Source of the DNA: Streptomyces zagrosensis
Lineage (GTDB): Bacteria; Actinomycetota; Actinomycetes; Streptomycetales; Streptomycetaceae
Length of the DNA stretch: 64,000 nucleotides
Direction of reading: 5' to 3'
NCBI RefSeq assembly: GCF_014203645.1
Contig: NZ_JACHJL010000011.1
Coordinates: 62,001-126,000 of the forward strand
Shown here: piece after piece, positions 8,843 to 17,964 of the stretch
Position numbering within the stretch: position 1 is the first letter of the stretch
How the letters are laid out: every line of letters begins with the position of its first letter
The notes under the pieces: generated by a model
What the model was told of the DNA's origin: nothing
The model's database searches: none
What the model saw: only the letters and a program-made list of their open reading frames with translations
Made by a program: the position numbers and the translations under genes

Positions 8843-9039
8843 GAAGGCTCAAGGAGGCCCCGGACCATATGAGCCCGGAGACGACGCTCACCGAGATCGA
8901 CAAGCTGTTCACGGTCCGGGCGACCGGGCTGCCCCGGGACCTGTTCGCCGATGTCGCGCCGAAGGTGGTGGCCTGCTGGCGGGCGCGGGCTGAGCAGGCT
9001 GCGGCGGCTGGTCTCGCCTCCGCGCGAGGCCTGTGCTGA
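8842..9039 (+). pseudogene. Tn3-family transposase remnant
   Basis: A stretch starting at the very stop codon of the MFS gene encodes RRLKEAPDHMSPETTLTEID, then KLFTVRATGLPRDLF and ADVAPKVVACWRARAEQ, which matches the pattern of an internal part of Tn3-type transposases (the DUF4158 region, usually LKEAPDRM..., LP..LF..VAPK.V..WRARA). Only about 65 residues remain before a stop; the rest of the roughly 1000-residue enzyme is gone. Fossil of an old insertion; an ATG at 8869 exists but a functional product is unlikely. Confidence 0.7.
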
Positions 9040-9071
9040 ACTGTGCAACATAACCTGCAAGCGACGATGGG

Positions 9072-9545
9072 GTGACCGCAATGCCTCTTGAGGGCGAGTA
9101 CGGGCCGAGCCCGGCGCAGTGGGTACGCGAACAAGTCGAGCTGTATGAGAGTTCGGACGGCACGCAGGGGGCGACGCTTAGGGACACGGGTCTGCCCGTC
9201 GTCATTCTCACGACCCGCGGTGCGAAGAGCGGCAAGATCCGCAAGATTCCTCTGATGCGCGTGGAGCACGAGGGGCAGTATGCGGCCGTGGCATCCAAGG
9301 GCGGTTTCCCGCGCCACCCGGTCTGGTACTTCAACGTCAAGGCCGACCCGCGTGTGCAGCTCCAAGACGGCTCTACGCGCCAGGACATGACGGCCCGTGA
9401 GATCGACGGGGACGAGAAGGCCGCGTGGTGGGAGCGTGCGGTCGCCGCCTATCCGCCGTACGCCGAGTATCAGGACGCGACTGACCGCGTGATCCCCGTC
9501 TTCGTGCTGGAACCCGGGCACGGGCCAGGGCCGACGGATGCCTGA
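9072..9545 (+). CDS. Deazaflavin-dependent (F420) nitroreductase-family protein
   Basis: 157 residues from GTG 9072 (ATG 9081 is an equally plausible start). The sequence LPVVILTTRGAKSGKIRKIP, LMRVEHEGQYAAVASKGG and HPVWYFNVKADPRVQLQDG is the classic signature of the Ddn/DUF385 family, split-barrel enzymes that use reduced cofactor F420 to reduce quinones, nitro compounds or other substrates. Length fits the family. Its natural substrate is unknown. It is convergent with the lipoprotein gene, with two hairpins in between. Confidence 0.88.
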   Translation: MTAMPLEGEYGPSPAQWVREQVELYESSDGTQGATLRDTGLPVVILTTRGAKSGKIRKIPLMRVEHEGQYAAVASKGGFPRHPVWYFNVKADPRVQLQDGSTRQDMTAREIDGDEKAAWWERAVAAYPPYAEYQDATDRVIPVFVLEPGHGPGPTDA

Positions 9546-9620
9546 CCTTGTCCCGGGTTGCCGGTATGAGGCCGTGGACAAGGCCGGGAACTCAGCGACT
9601 ACTGCTCAACCCTACGCGTA

Positions 9621-9657
9621 GGGCCCCATGCCGGCTGAGTAGCGTGGCATGGGGCCC
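9621..9657. terminator. Strong hairpin between convergent genes
   Basis: A perfect 12-base stem GGGCCCCATGCC / GGCATGGGGCCC with a 13-base loop, lying between the reductase stop (9545) and the stop of the opposite-strand lipoprotein gene (9696). Likely a bidirectional terminator. Confidence 0.7.
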
Positions 9658-9663
9658 GAGCTG

Positions 9664-9684
9664 TGTCCCCGTGGCACGGGGACA
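9664..9684. terminator. Second hairpin next to the lipoprotein gene end
   Basis: Stem TGTCCCCGT / ACGGGGACA with a GGC loop, 7 bases beyond the first hairpin and 12 bases from the lipoprotein stop codon. Confidence 0.6.
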
Positions 9685-9695
9685 GTGCGGTCGCG

Positions 9696-10235
9696 TTACG
9701 AGGTGGGCATCTGCCGCGAGAACTCGTCGGTGCCGCTGCCGTTCCAGGTGATGGTCAACTTCTGGCCACCCTCGCTGATTTCCGCCTTGCCCGTCATCGA
9801 ATCGCCCTGGCAGACCGAGTTGACGTTCATCGCCTCATCGGCGGTGCCGGTGCACGTCATGGTGCCGGCCCGCATGACGAACGAGCTGCCCGAGACGCTC
9901 AGAATGCCCACCTGCCCGCTGTCATCGCGCTCCGTGGCGTACCAGATTCCATCGGCGCTGGTGCCGTCGCTGCCACCGGTCGAGCCGGAGCCACCGATCG
10001 TGCTGGAGCCGCCCGTCGAGTTCGAACCACCGATAAGACCAGTCGTGTCGGGGCCCGGAATCTTGATTTCGTCACCGCCGTTGGCACCGCCGCCACCGAT
10101 GGCCGCGCTGTCGCCCTTACCGGGCTTTCCGAACGGCGAGGAGCCGTTGCCGTCGCCGTCGTCGCCACAGCCGGTCAGGGTGAGCGCCAACACCGCGACA
10201 GTCGCGGCGGCAGCGATCCTTGTCTTGTTTCGCAC
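9696..10235 (-). CDS. Secreted lipoprotein of unknown function
   Basis: 179 residues. The N-terminus MRNKTRIAAAATVAVLALTL followed by TGC is a lipoprotein signal peptide with lipobox LTGC. Then comes a Gly/Ser/Thr-rich spacer with GGS repeats (about residues 28-95) and a C-terminal domain of about 85 residues with two Cys (TMTCTGTADEA, SVCQGDSMTG) ending in a KLTITWNGSGTDEFSRQMPT motif. The domain resembles small beta-sandwich modules seen in many Streptomyces lipoproteins; no function can be given. Confidence 0.85.
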   Translation of the reverse strand: MRNKTRIAAAATVAVLALTLTGCGDDGDGNGSSPFGKPGKGDSAAIGGGGANGGDEIKIPGPDTTGLIGGSNSTGGSSTIGGSGSTGGSDGTSADGIWYATERDDSGQVGILSVSGSSFVMRAGTMTCTGTADEAMNVNSVCQGDSMTGKAEISEGGQKLTITWNGSGTDEFSRQMPTS

Positions 10236-10695
10236 AGAGGTCCCCCGTCATGCCCAGATCAATTGCTCGGGAAACGTAGCAGGCCGCAACGGGCGCGAAA
10301 GCCCCAAGACGGTGTTCGTTGAAGCACGAGGACACAATCGATATCCAGCCGTTGCAGATCGAGTCGTCCGCACGGCGCACCAACCGGGGCACTTCCGGCT
10401 TCCGGGACGGCGGGACGCTCGCGTCCCCCCGCGTTACCCCAGCGCCGCACGCCTACCCGCCTCGCGTTGCACAGCGCTACCCACCCCGCACCGTAATCCG
10501 GCGCCGGCGCCGCGCCTCGTGCGCACGTGTGGCCGCAACCGAGCGGGCCGGCCGCACGCCGCGCGGCCCGCGACCATCACCGCCGCTGCACCACGGCGCG
10601 CGATGGCTCGTATTCGGCGGTAGGACGCCGTGCGGCCACACCGGAATTGCCTTCGTGCCCATAGAGGGCCACCTCAGCGGGGAATACTGACTGCC
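10236..10695. other. Divergent intergenic region, 460 bases
   Basis: Lies between the lipoprotein gene (minus) and the SseB/DUF1266-like gene (plus), so it must hold both promoters. Frames in it are only extensions of neighbouring ORFs. No repeat or RNA structure stood out. Confidence 0.4.
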
Positions 10696-11895
10696 ATGGG
10701 GACGCCGATCATGGGAGCAGCTGCGCAGGTGCCCGCATGGGTGCCGCCGACCGACGTTGAGTGGGCGTTATTCGAGGCGAAGAAGCGACAGGACTGGGAC
10801 GGCTACCTACGGGTGCTCTTCGGAACGTCAACCTTCGCGTACGCCCCCAAGCACCTCGTAGACGACGATCAGCTCTTCGCCGGGCTCCCGTACATCGCTG
10901 CGCACGGCTCGCGGTTTCTCGCCGTGTACACCCGGGGCGAGCTCACGGCACCACGTGCCGGGGAGGTCGCCTGCGATGTCTCCTTGCCGCTGGCCCCCTA
11001 TGTGTGGTGGGGGGAGAGGTTGCGCGGCATGGTGATCAACCCGGGGACGCCGACGGAAACGTTCTTCCCCGGCGCCCGGCGCAAACGCCGCCGCTGGCTC
11101 GCGCTTCGCGACGAGGTGCGCCCGTACGAACGCGAAGGCGACACGGGAGCGCTGCTGACCAAGTACACCGGGCCGCTGCGCGGGCCCCTCGCGGTGGGGC
11201 TCGCCTGTGGTGCGCATCTGTCGGTGCATCGGCGCGCGCTGTGGAACGACCTCACCGACGTCTACGCGGACTATCGCGCCGACACCACAATCCTCCGCGA
11301 GGCGTGGGGAACGTCCAGCCGGGGCCAGTGGCGCCGCCAACTCGACTTCCTGCTCGCGGGGCGCAACAGCCCACCGCAGCCGGAGTTCGTGCTGCGGGTG
11401 CGGCGAGCGATCGCCCGTCGTGCCCCCGGCGCGCACACCGATTCGCAGCTTTGGCAGCGCCTGGCCGTGGACACGCTGCGCGAACGCGGGGGAACCGAGG
11501 CCGAATTGGCCGAACTACGCGAGTTGATCCTACGCATCATCCGTTACGAGGCCCGATTCCGGGCAGATGGTCTGCTGCCGCCTGACGGTTACATTGCCTC
11601 GGCCTCCGGTTACGACTTCGGGCGTGCGGTGAGCGTCGCCCGCTGGGGGCTGGGCGCCCGGTACACGGAACCCGCCGAGGCAGCGGCGGCCGTGATCCAG
11701 GCCGGTGAGCTATGCCGGCGCCACTACACATCGTGGGCGGACTTCTCCGCCGGCTACACCCTGGGCCGGGTCCTGCGCTTCGACGAGGAGTCCTTCGGGC
11801 CGATGTACGCATCAGCCCTCGCTCCGCACCGCATCCTCCTCGACAGCCCCAGCAGCCCCTGGCGCACCCTTCCCTTCCAGCCCCTACCGACCTGA
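10696..11895 (+). CDS. SseB-like / DUF1266 domain protein
   Basis: 399 residues. Residues about 10-130 (WVPPTDVEWALFEAKKRQDW, then LFAGLPYIAAHGSRFLAVYT) resemble the SseB N-terminal fold. The C-terminal 150 residues match DUF1266: YDFGRAVSVARWGLGARYTE, AGELCRRHYTSWADFSAGYT, LGRVLRFDEE and a final SPWRTLPF. The middle (about 180-260) is basic and not recognised. Soluble, no signal peptide. ATG 10696 is taken because family similarity starts just after it. Function unknown. Confidence 0.8.
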   Translation: MGTPIMGAAAQVPAWVPPTDVEWALFEAKKRQDWDGYLRVLFGTSTFAYAPKHLVDDDQLFAGLPYIAAHGSRFLAVYTRGELTAPRAGEVACDVSLPLAPYVWWGERLRGMVINPGTPTETFFPGARRKRRRWLALRDEVRPYEREGDTGALLTKYTGPLRGPLAVGLACGAHLSVHRRALWNDLTDVYADYRADTTILREAWGTSSRGQWRRQLDFLLAGRNSPPQPEFVLRVRRAIARRAPGAHTDSQLWQRLAVDTLRERGGTEAELAELRELILRIIRYEARFRADGLLPPDGYIASASGYDFGRAVSVARWGLGARYTEPAEAAAAVIQAGELCRRHYTSWADFSAGYTLGRVLRFDEESFGPMYASALAPHRILLDSPSSPWRTLPFQPLPT

Positions 11896-12080
11896 GAAAC
11901 TCGGGGCGGCCCATGCCCATGCCCCTGGCTCGTATCGATGGTGCTTTCGCTGGCGATTGCGGGGTCGTGGCGGGGTCGACTTCGAGGTCAGGCTCGGGGC
12001 ATAGGGCCGGGGCCGAGTCGCCGGGCCTGGGCCACTGGGCCTGGGCCGAAGCTGTCACCGAGACGTGATCACGGCCATGC

Positions 12081-12971
12081 TCAAGGACAAGGTCGCAGTG
12101 CCCTCTCGGGGCTCGCAGCTTCGTGCTCGGCGGCGCGGCGAGCGCCGCCCGCGAGCACGGCCGCCACAAACCGGCGCCGATCCTTTCCGTGCTTCCGAAA
12201 CCACCGGCCCAACTGGTGTGTCGCCTGCGTGAGTTCCAGCCGGGTGAACGCCGGTCCCACCGCGAGGGCCTCGGTAACGGCCTCGGTCACAGCCAACGGA
12301 ATGACCTCATCCACCGTGGGCACGACGAGCACCGTACGGCCCTGGTAGCGGCGCAACACATCCAGCGCACCGGTGCTGCGCCAGCTCTCCGGGGCCCTGA
12401 TGATCTCGGTGAACCCGGCGCCGAACCGTACGGGCCACGCGCCCTGCGCATAGACGGCGGGCGCACACAGTCCGATGGCCGCCACCCGGTCACCGTAGTG
12501 CGCGACGAGGTCGGTGACCGTCTGCCCGCTCATGCTGAAGCCGACCAAAATGAGCCGCTCCGCCCGTGGAACCAGGGCATCGATCACCCCGCACGCCTGC
12601 CGAAAACGCCGTTCCAGGCTGAGTTCTCGCAGTTCACCGGTGCTGGCGCCGTGCCCGGAGAAGTCGAAGGCCACCGCCCGGCAGCCCTGATCGACGAACT
12701 CCGCCGCCAGCGGCGCAAGCCGCCCTTTGTCTCCGATGCCCGCACCGTGCAGCAGCACAACGGCCAGCCCGCTGCCCTGGGCGGGCTCCGGGCTCGCTGC
12801 GGTTGCCGTCGCCACCGGCGCAGCGGGCACGGTGACGGCACAGCTCAGCCGCTCGCCGTCGCACGGAAGGGCCGTCAGTACCGCGGCAGGCACCCCGTCG
12901 CACCGCACCGTCTGGTTGTCGTCACCGTTGCCGTTGCCGTTGCCGTCACCGTTGCCGTTGCCGTTGCTCAC
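12081..12971 (-). CDS. Alpha/beta hydrolase
   Basis: 296 residues. Oxyanion motif VVLLHGAGIGDKG, then AVAFDFSGHGASTGE, nucleophile elbow LVGFSMSGQT (G-x-S-x-S-G, with Ser instead of Gly at the last classic position), acid loop VVPTVDEVIP and catalytic His in THQLGRWF: a serine hydrolase of the dienelactone-hydrolase/acyl-peptidase-like type, substrate unknown. GTG 12971 follows AGGGGGGAAC. The first 20 residues are a GN/GD repeat encoded by GGCAAC-type hexamers, likely slippage-prone and disordered. Same strand as the upstream radical SAM gene with a 201-base gap; co-transcription is possible. Confidence 0.85.
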   Translation of the reverse strand: MSNGNGNGDGNGNGNGDDNQTVRCDGVPAAVLTALPCDGERLSCAVTVPAAPVATATAASPEPAQGSGLAVVLLHGAGIGDKGRLAPLAAEFVDQGCRAVAFDFSGHGASTGELRELSLERRFRQACGVIDALVPRAERLILVGFSMSGQTVTDLVAHYGDRVAAIGLCAPAVYAQGAWPVRFGAGFTEIIRAPESWRSTGALDVLRRYQGRTVLVVPTVDEVIPLAVTEAVTEALAVGPAFTRLELTQATHQLGRWFRKHGKDRRRFVAAVLAGGARRAAEHEAASPERALRPCP

Positions 12972-13172
12972 GTCAGTTCCCCCCTGTTGGGGCCCGTCGC
13001 CCCGCGTCGCGGACCCGCCGTCACGGATCGCCACGCTACTGGGGACGTACCAGCCGCCGATACGGGCCGCCATGAACGCCGAAGCCGTGGGTGCGTACCG
13101 ACCGGGCCCGGCAACTCCGCCACCCTGCGGGCACGCACCCGCCCCTGCAACCTCGCGGCGCATGCACCCGCC

Positions 13173-14558
13173 TTACGCCAGCGTGCTGCCGGTCCGCTCC
13201 GGCGCGTCGGTACCCTCCGCCGCCTCCGTCCCCTCGGGCAGGCTGTCCATGAAGGAGCTGACCGAAAACACGGCGCGGCCGGGCCCGGGCGGGCCATAGC
13301 CGGGAGGCGAGGCCAGTCCGTACTCCTCCAGGGTCGCCCGATAGGTCTCCAGCAGCCGGATGTGGTATTCGAGCGGCGCGCCCTGCGGATTGGCCTTGCC
13401 CAGCGGCGTAGTGGGCTCGGGGCACCACGTGGTGAAGCGGGGAACGACGCCGTGGGACATAAAGAAACGCAGGCCCTCGGCGGTGGAGTCGATGGCCTCG
13501 TTCACGGTCGCGAAACCGAACGGCTGGGCCATCTCCACGCCCGCCACGAAGTTGGGGATCACGTTACGGGCGCCGAATACCTCGGTGGATTCCAGGATGC
13601 GCCGGTGCCATTCGTCGCGGCCGACGTAGCGCTCCTTGCCCGGGCAAAACAGCTCGAACAGCCGCTGATCCCAGACCTCGAAATTCGGGTGATAGATCCG
13701 GATGCCGTAATCGTGGAAGCGCTGGACGTCGTCGCGGGGCAGCGCCTGCGCGACCACCTTGCCGATCCACCGTCCGGGGAAACGCTCCTCGATGGCCTTC
13801 GCGTAATGACCGTAGAAGTCGGCCTCGTCCCGGCCGCCTATATGGGAGGTGATGGAGCCACCGGTCAGCGTGTACGCCTGCGAGGCGTGCGTGGTGTCGT
13901 ATCGGTCGATGATCTCCAGCGCCTCAAGGACCTCTTCGACGGGCTTAACGCCGGTGTACGGGCGGCCCGCCGCCTTGTGCTGGCGCCAGTTGTGGTTGAT
14001 ATCGCAGTATTGGCACTCCTCCTTGGCGCCGAAATACTGGCACACCCGAAAGACCGTCAGATAAACGAGATAGCCCCACTGGATGGTCGGCGCGACCTCC
14101 ATCACCGACTTGCCGTTCTCCAATGTGTGCCGGTAGTAGTCCGGCATCGGCGGCAGCCCCACATCGGCGATCCGCGCCCCGTCCAGATACAGCCCGAGCG
14201 CCCCATCCTCGCCGGCCCGCACGATGTAGGGGGATTCCGGGTTGACGCGCACGGACACCACGGTGCGGCGCAGCCCGTACGCCCCGCCCGTGAGCACGAT
14301 CTCCTCCGGCGGCCGATTGAGCGCGGCGGCGCCTAGTTCGGGAAGGGTGCGGTGGTCGAAGGAGAAGATGAAGTACGACTTTGGCTTGACGTCACCGGAA
14401 GAACCATCGGCGGTGCCGCTCAACGCGGACTCGTCGAAGGCCATGCCACCTCGCAGCAAGTCCTCCTTGATCACCGCTTCCCTGGGCACCTGCGGGAAGC
14501 GTTCCATCAGATCCTCAACCAGCGCGGTCCGACTCTGGCTCGCCATGTTCTGCTCCAT
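13173..14558 (-). CDS. Radical SAM protein with unusual Cys spacing
   Basis: About 461 residues. The cluster motif reads VCQYFGAKEECQYCDINHNW, a C-x8-C-x2-C spacing in place of the standard C-x3-C-x2-C; the three Cys and the aromatic residue before the last one are as expected for a [4Fe-4S]-SAM enzyme. Later motifs fit the barrel: YTLTGGSITSHIGGRDEADF (GGE-like position), GRWIGKVVAQALPRDD, IYHPNFEVWD. An N-terminal 150 residues precede the barrel. Start is ambiguous: ATG 14570, 14558 or 14546, the last two each with GGAG about 6 bases upstream. Product or substrate cannot be named; a modifying enzyme acting with the downstream hydrolase is possible. Confidence 0.8.
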   Translation of the reverse strand: MEQNMASQSRTALVEDLMERFPQVPREAVIKEDLLRGGMAFDESALSGTADGSSGDVKPKSYFIFSFDHRTLPELGAAALNRPPEEIVLTGGAYGLRRTVVSVRVNPESPYIVRAGEDGALGLYLDGARIADVGLPPMPDYYRHTLENGKSVMEVAPTIQWGYLVYLTVFRVCQYFGAKEECQYCDINHNWRQHKAAGRPYTGVKPVEEVLEALEIIDRYDTTHASQAYTLTGGSITSHIGGRDEADFYGHYAKAIEERFPGRWIGKVVAQALPRDDVQRFHDYGIRIYHPNFEVWDQRLFELFCPGKERYVGRDEWHRRILESTEVFGARNVIPNFVAGVEMAQPFGFATVNEAIDSTAEGLRFFMSHGVVPRFTTWCPEPTTPLGKANPQGAPLEYHIRLLETYRATLEEYGLASPPGYGPPGPGRAVFSVSSFMDSLPEGTEAAEGTDAPERTGSTLA

Positions 14559-14997
14559 CCCTGGCTCCATGGGCACCCACCGGTTCGATGACGTCCCCCG
14601 CCCCGGCACTTCATTGGACCAGAGCACCCCGCCAAGGGCGGCGCGGGGGCGGCGCATCGGGCATGTGCCCAGCTCTGGGATCGTGCCCACGGCCACGGGG
14701 CACGCAGCGCCCGCCGGGCTGGTCACCGCCTTTGCCGGTCCCCAAGTGGAGCACTTCGGCGTGCTGCGTGCGCGAGGGCCGCTTACCGTGGACGAGCGCG
14801 GAGCCTGAGAAACCGCCGCGCGACGTGTGCCGCGGCGCCGGTGCGACGGGGGCGCCGGGCGTACAGTGGCCGTCCGTCGCCCGATGCTGTTGTCTGTCGC
14901 CGGTGGCCTGGGCCGCCCGGTGACAGCGGTGCTCACCCCGGCACTGATGAGCCATCGTGGCAGGCGCCGACCAGGACGCCGAGCGAGGTGTACTCGT
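14559..14997. other. Divergent intergenic region, 439 bases
   Basis: Promoter region between the radical SAM gene (minus) and the large phosphatase (plus). Open frames on both strands extend through it but lack family similarity and ribosome sites. Nothing else seen. Confidence 0.4.
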
Positions 14998-17901
14998 ATG
15001 CGACGCGCGGACACGAACAATGACCCGGTATCCGTCCTCAGCGACCCCGCTGGGGCGGTGCTGGACGCCCACGGTGTGATCATGGGCTGGACGCCGGAGG
15101 CAGCCAAGCTGCTCGGTCTGACCGGGGAAGAGGCATGCGGTCGGCACATCAGTGAGCTGGTGATGCGACGGGATGAGTGGCGCGAGGCCCTCGATGTGCG
15201 CGCCGCAGGCCGCTGGGAAGGGCGCGCGCTGGTACGCCACGCCACCGGTCGCGAATTCTTAGTCGTCTTTCGGGTGCTCACCCTGGGCGGTGACCCGTGT
15301 CGCACCGACGCGGCCCGCTATCTCGTACTCGCCGCGTCCGCCACCACCTACGAACGCTGGCGACAGGACATCGCCTTCTCCCACGAACTGTTCTTCCAGG
15401 ACCGGATGGGCGTCGCCCTGTTCGACGCTCACCTTCGCCTGGTACGCACCAATGCGCACCTGCTCTCCTACACCGGAGTCCCGGCCGAACTCGCGGGGCA
15501 AGGACTGGGCAACTTCCTCTACGCGGAGGACGCCGCGGCCATCGAGGAACATCTCGCCGAGGTGCTGCGCACCGGGGATCTACGGCTCGGCGTGGAGGTC
15601 TTGGTCCGCACCCTGGACGACCCCAGAAGCGGCCGGCATATGACGATCTCCGCGTTCCGGTTGTGCGATCCGCATGACGGCGGGCTGGTCGGCGTTGCGG
15701 CGTTCTTCACCGACATCACGGCGCACGTCCGCGCCCAGCAGCGGCTCGATCTGCTGCATCACGCGGCGGCCGTGCTCGGTGAGTCGCTGTCCATCATCCG
15801 TACGTCCGAGGACCTGTCGGGCGTCCTGGTGCCTGCGCTGGCGGACTTGGCGGCCGTGGACCTGGCCGACCCCGTGCTCATCGGCGAGGAGCCCGCACAC
15901 GACGGGGAGCACTTGTTCGCCCTGCGTCGGATGGCAGTGGCGGGCTCGGACAGCAACCCGTTGCCCACCGGCCCCATGACCCTCAGCAGCATCGACACAA
16001 CCCGGGCGACGGACATCACCGCGGCGGCCGAGGCCGTTGACAGTTCCCGGGCCGCCACCGTGGCGCGCAACGGGCGTTCCCCTACGGGCCGCGGTGGGGT
16101 CATCGCCGATCTACGCCGCACCGCCACGGGCGGCGCAGGTCCGGAGCGTACGAAAAGTACGGGCACGACGGGTAGCACGGGCGACACAGACAGCCCCGCC
16201 AGCGCCGCGGGTGCAGCTGCCGCAGAGACCTCAGACACCTCCGACACCGCAGACACCTCAACCGGAGCACGAGGGGAAAGCGACGGCGGCGACCGCGGTA
16301 GGGGTCCCCGGCATGGCGAACGCGCCGAGTACGGCAGCCGCAGCGATCAAAGCAACCGTGACGGCGACCGCGGCGACGCCAACGGCCAGCAGCCCGCAGG
16401 CGGCGCTTACGGCGAACAGGACGCACCAGACGCACCGGACGCACCGGACGCACACAGCAGCCCACTCAACCAGCACAGCCCACACGGCCAGCACAGCCAG
16501 CACAGCCAGCACGGCAGCGACGCCGACGATCGCGACAAGAGCGAGGAAGTGCTGGCCTGGGCCCGATCCGTCCCCGGCGCGCACTCGGTGATGACGGCTC
16601 CGCTCCATGCGCGGGGCATTTTGCTGGGGCGGGTGACCGTATGGCGTACGGGAACCACCGCTCCGTTCGACGCGGAGGACCTGACACTCCTTGAGGAAGT
16701 CGCCGCACGCGCCGGTCTCGCCGTGGACAACGCCCGGCGCTACACCCGCGAGCGGCGTGCCGCGATCAAGCTTCAGCGCAGCCTGCTGCCGCCGGCGGTC
16801 GCCGACGTCGTGGCAGCGGAAACGGCCAGCGTCTATCTACCGACCGATGCCACGCGCGGCGTCGGCGGCGACTGGTTCGATGTCATTCCGCTCTCCTCAG
16901 CTCGCGTCGCCCTGGTGGTGGGCGACGTCGTCGGGCACGGTCTCCAGGCCACGGCGACCATGGGGCGGCTACGCACCGCCGTACGGACCTTGGCCGACCT
17001 GGATGTTGATCCGGAGGAGCTGCTGACCCACCTCGATGATCTGGTGCTGCAACTGACGGTGGAGGCCGACAGCGACCGGCCGGGCATCGAGGACGGGGCG
17101 TCGCACTCGCTGACCGACTCCGTTGGTGCGTCCTGTCTCTACATCACCTACGACCCGGTGACACGGCAGTGCGTCATGGCCAGCGCCGGGCATCCGCCGC
17201 CCGCTCTGATCTGCCCGGACGGCACGATCCGGTTTATCGAGCTCGACCCCGGCCCGCCCCTGGGCGTCAGCAGTCTCCCTTTCGAACTCACCGAGGTCGA
17301 ACTGCCACCAGGCAGCGTCCTCGCGCTCTTCACGGACGGGCTGGTGGAGCGCGGCACCGGCGACGTCGATGTGGGAATGGCCGAGCTACGCGCTCGGTTG
17401 CTGCGCGCGGATGTGCTGAACCGGCCGCTGGCGGGCCTGCCTCGGGAGATCGTGTCCGGGCTGCCGCCCAGTCGGCTGCCCGACGATGTGACGCTGCTCC
17501 TTGCCCGTATGCGCGTGGTCCCGGAAGCAGACACCGCCGCGTGGGCGTTGGAGGCCGATCCCGCGCGGGTCGCGCGCATCCGCGAGCTGGTGGCCCGCCA
17601 ACTGTCCGACTGGGGCCTTGAGGAACTGGCGTTCACCACGGAGTTGGTGGTCAGCGAACTGGTCACCAACGCCATCCGGTACGCGGGCGGCCCGGTCGAA
17701 CTCCGGCTCATCCGGGCCGGCGTCCTGATCTGCGAGGTCTCCGACCCCAGCAGCACCCAGCCCCGCATGCGCCGCGCCCGCGCCACGGATGAGGGTGGGC
17801 GCGGCCTGTACTTGGTCGCCCAGCTCACCAGCCGCTGGGGTAGCCGATATACCCGGCACGGCAAGACGATCTGGACGGAACAGCCGCTGCCGGACCGTTG
17901 A
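14998..17901 (+). CDS. PAS-PAS-GAF-SpoIIE phosphatase with C-terminal anti-sigma kinase domain
   Basis: 967 residues, cytoplasmic. Residues about 15-125: PAS (VIMGWTPEAAKLLGLTGEEA). About 125-255: second PAS (HELFFQDRMGVALFDAHLRL). About 260-580: GAF-like domain split by a ~170-residue low-complexity insert of Ala/Ser/Thr, DAP and HSQ repeats; GAF resumes at VPGAHSVMTAPLHARGILLG. About 595-840: SpoIIE phosphatase (LQRSLLPP, GVGGDWFDVIPL, LVVGDVVGHGLQA, ALFTDGLVERG, PDDVTLLLAR). About 850-960: HATPase_c of the RsbW type (FTTELVVSELVTNAIRYAGG, GRGLYLVAQLTSRWG). Such proteins both phosphorylate and dephosphorylate anti-anti-sigma factors in response to a signal. ATG 14998 follows GAGCGAGG. Confidence 0.9.
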   Translation: MRRADTNNDPVSVLSDPAGAVLDAHGVIMGWTPEAAKLLGLTGEEACGRHISELVMRRDEWREALDVRAAGRWEGRALVRHATGREFLVVFRVLTLGGDPCRTDAARYLVLAASATTYERWRQDIAFSHELFFQDRMGVALFDAHLRLVRTNAHLLSYTGVPAELAGQGLGNFLYAEDAAAIEEHLAEVLRTGDLRLGVEVLVRTLDDPRSGRHMTISAFRLCDPHDGGLVGVAAFFTDITAHVRAQQRLDLLHHAAAVLGESLSIIRTSEDLSGVLVPALADLAAVDLADPVLIGEEPAHDGEHLFALRRMAVAGSDSNPLPTGPMTLSSIDTTRATDITAAAEAVDSSRAATVARNGRSPTGRGGVIADLRRTATGGAGPERTKSTGTTGSTGDTDSPASAAGAAAAETSDTSDTADTSTGARGESDGGDRGRGPRHGERAEYGSRSDQSNRDGDRGDANGQQPAGGAYGEQDAPDAPDAPDAHSSPLNQHSPHGQHSQHSQHGSDADDRDKSEEVLAWARSVPGAHSVMTAPLHARGILLGRVTVWRTGTTAPFDAEDLTLLEEVAARAGLAVDNARRYTRERRAAIKLQRSLLPPAVADVVAAETASVYLPTDATRGVGGDWFDVIPLSSARVALVVGDVVGHGLQATATMGRLRTAVRTLADLDVDPEELLTHLDDLVLQLTVEADSDRPGIEDGASHSLTDSVGASCLYITYDPVTRQCVMASAGHPPPALICPDGTIRFIELDPGPPLGVSSLPFELTEVELPPGSVLALFTDGLVERGTGDVDVGMAELRARLLRADVLNRPLAGLPREIVSGLPPSRLPDDVTLLLARMRVVPEADTAAWALEADPARVARIRELVARQLSDWGLEELAFTTELVVSELVTNAIRYAGGPVELRLIRAGVLICEVSDPSSTQPRMRRARATDEGGRGLYLVAQLTSRWGSRYTRHGKTIWTEQPLPDR

Positions 17902-17964
17902 GTTGCGGGTCCGACGATCGGGACCAGGCCAGAGCCCAGGCGGGCGCGCTCGCGCAGCCTGCCG

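Noticed and set aside
12123..14336. 737-codon plus-strand frame
   Set aside because: Mirror frame of the hydrolase and radical SAM genes on the minus strand, whose motifs are clear.
14571..15305. N-terminal extension of the radical SAM frame up to 15305
   Set aside because: The extension is antisense to the well-supported phosphatase gene, lacks similarity, and good start codons with ribosome sites lie at 14546-14570.
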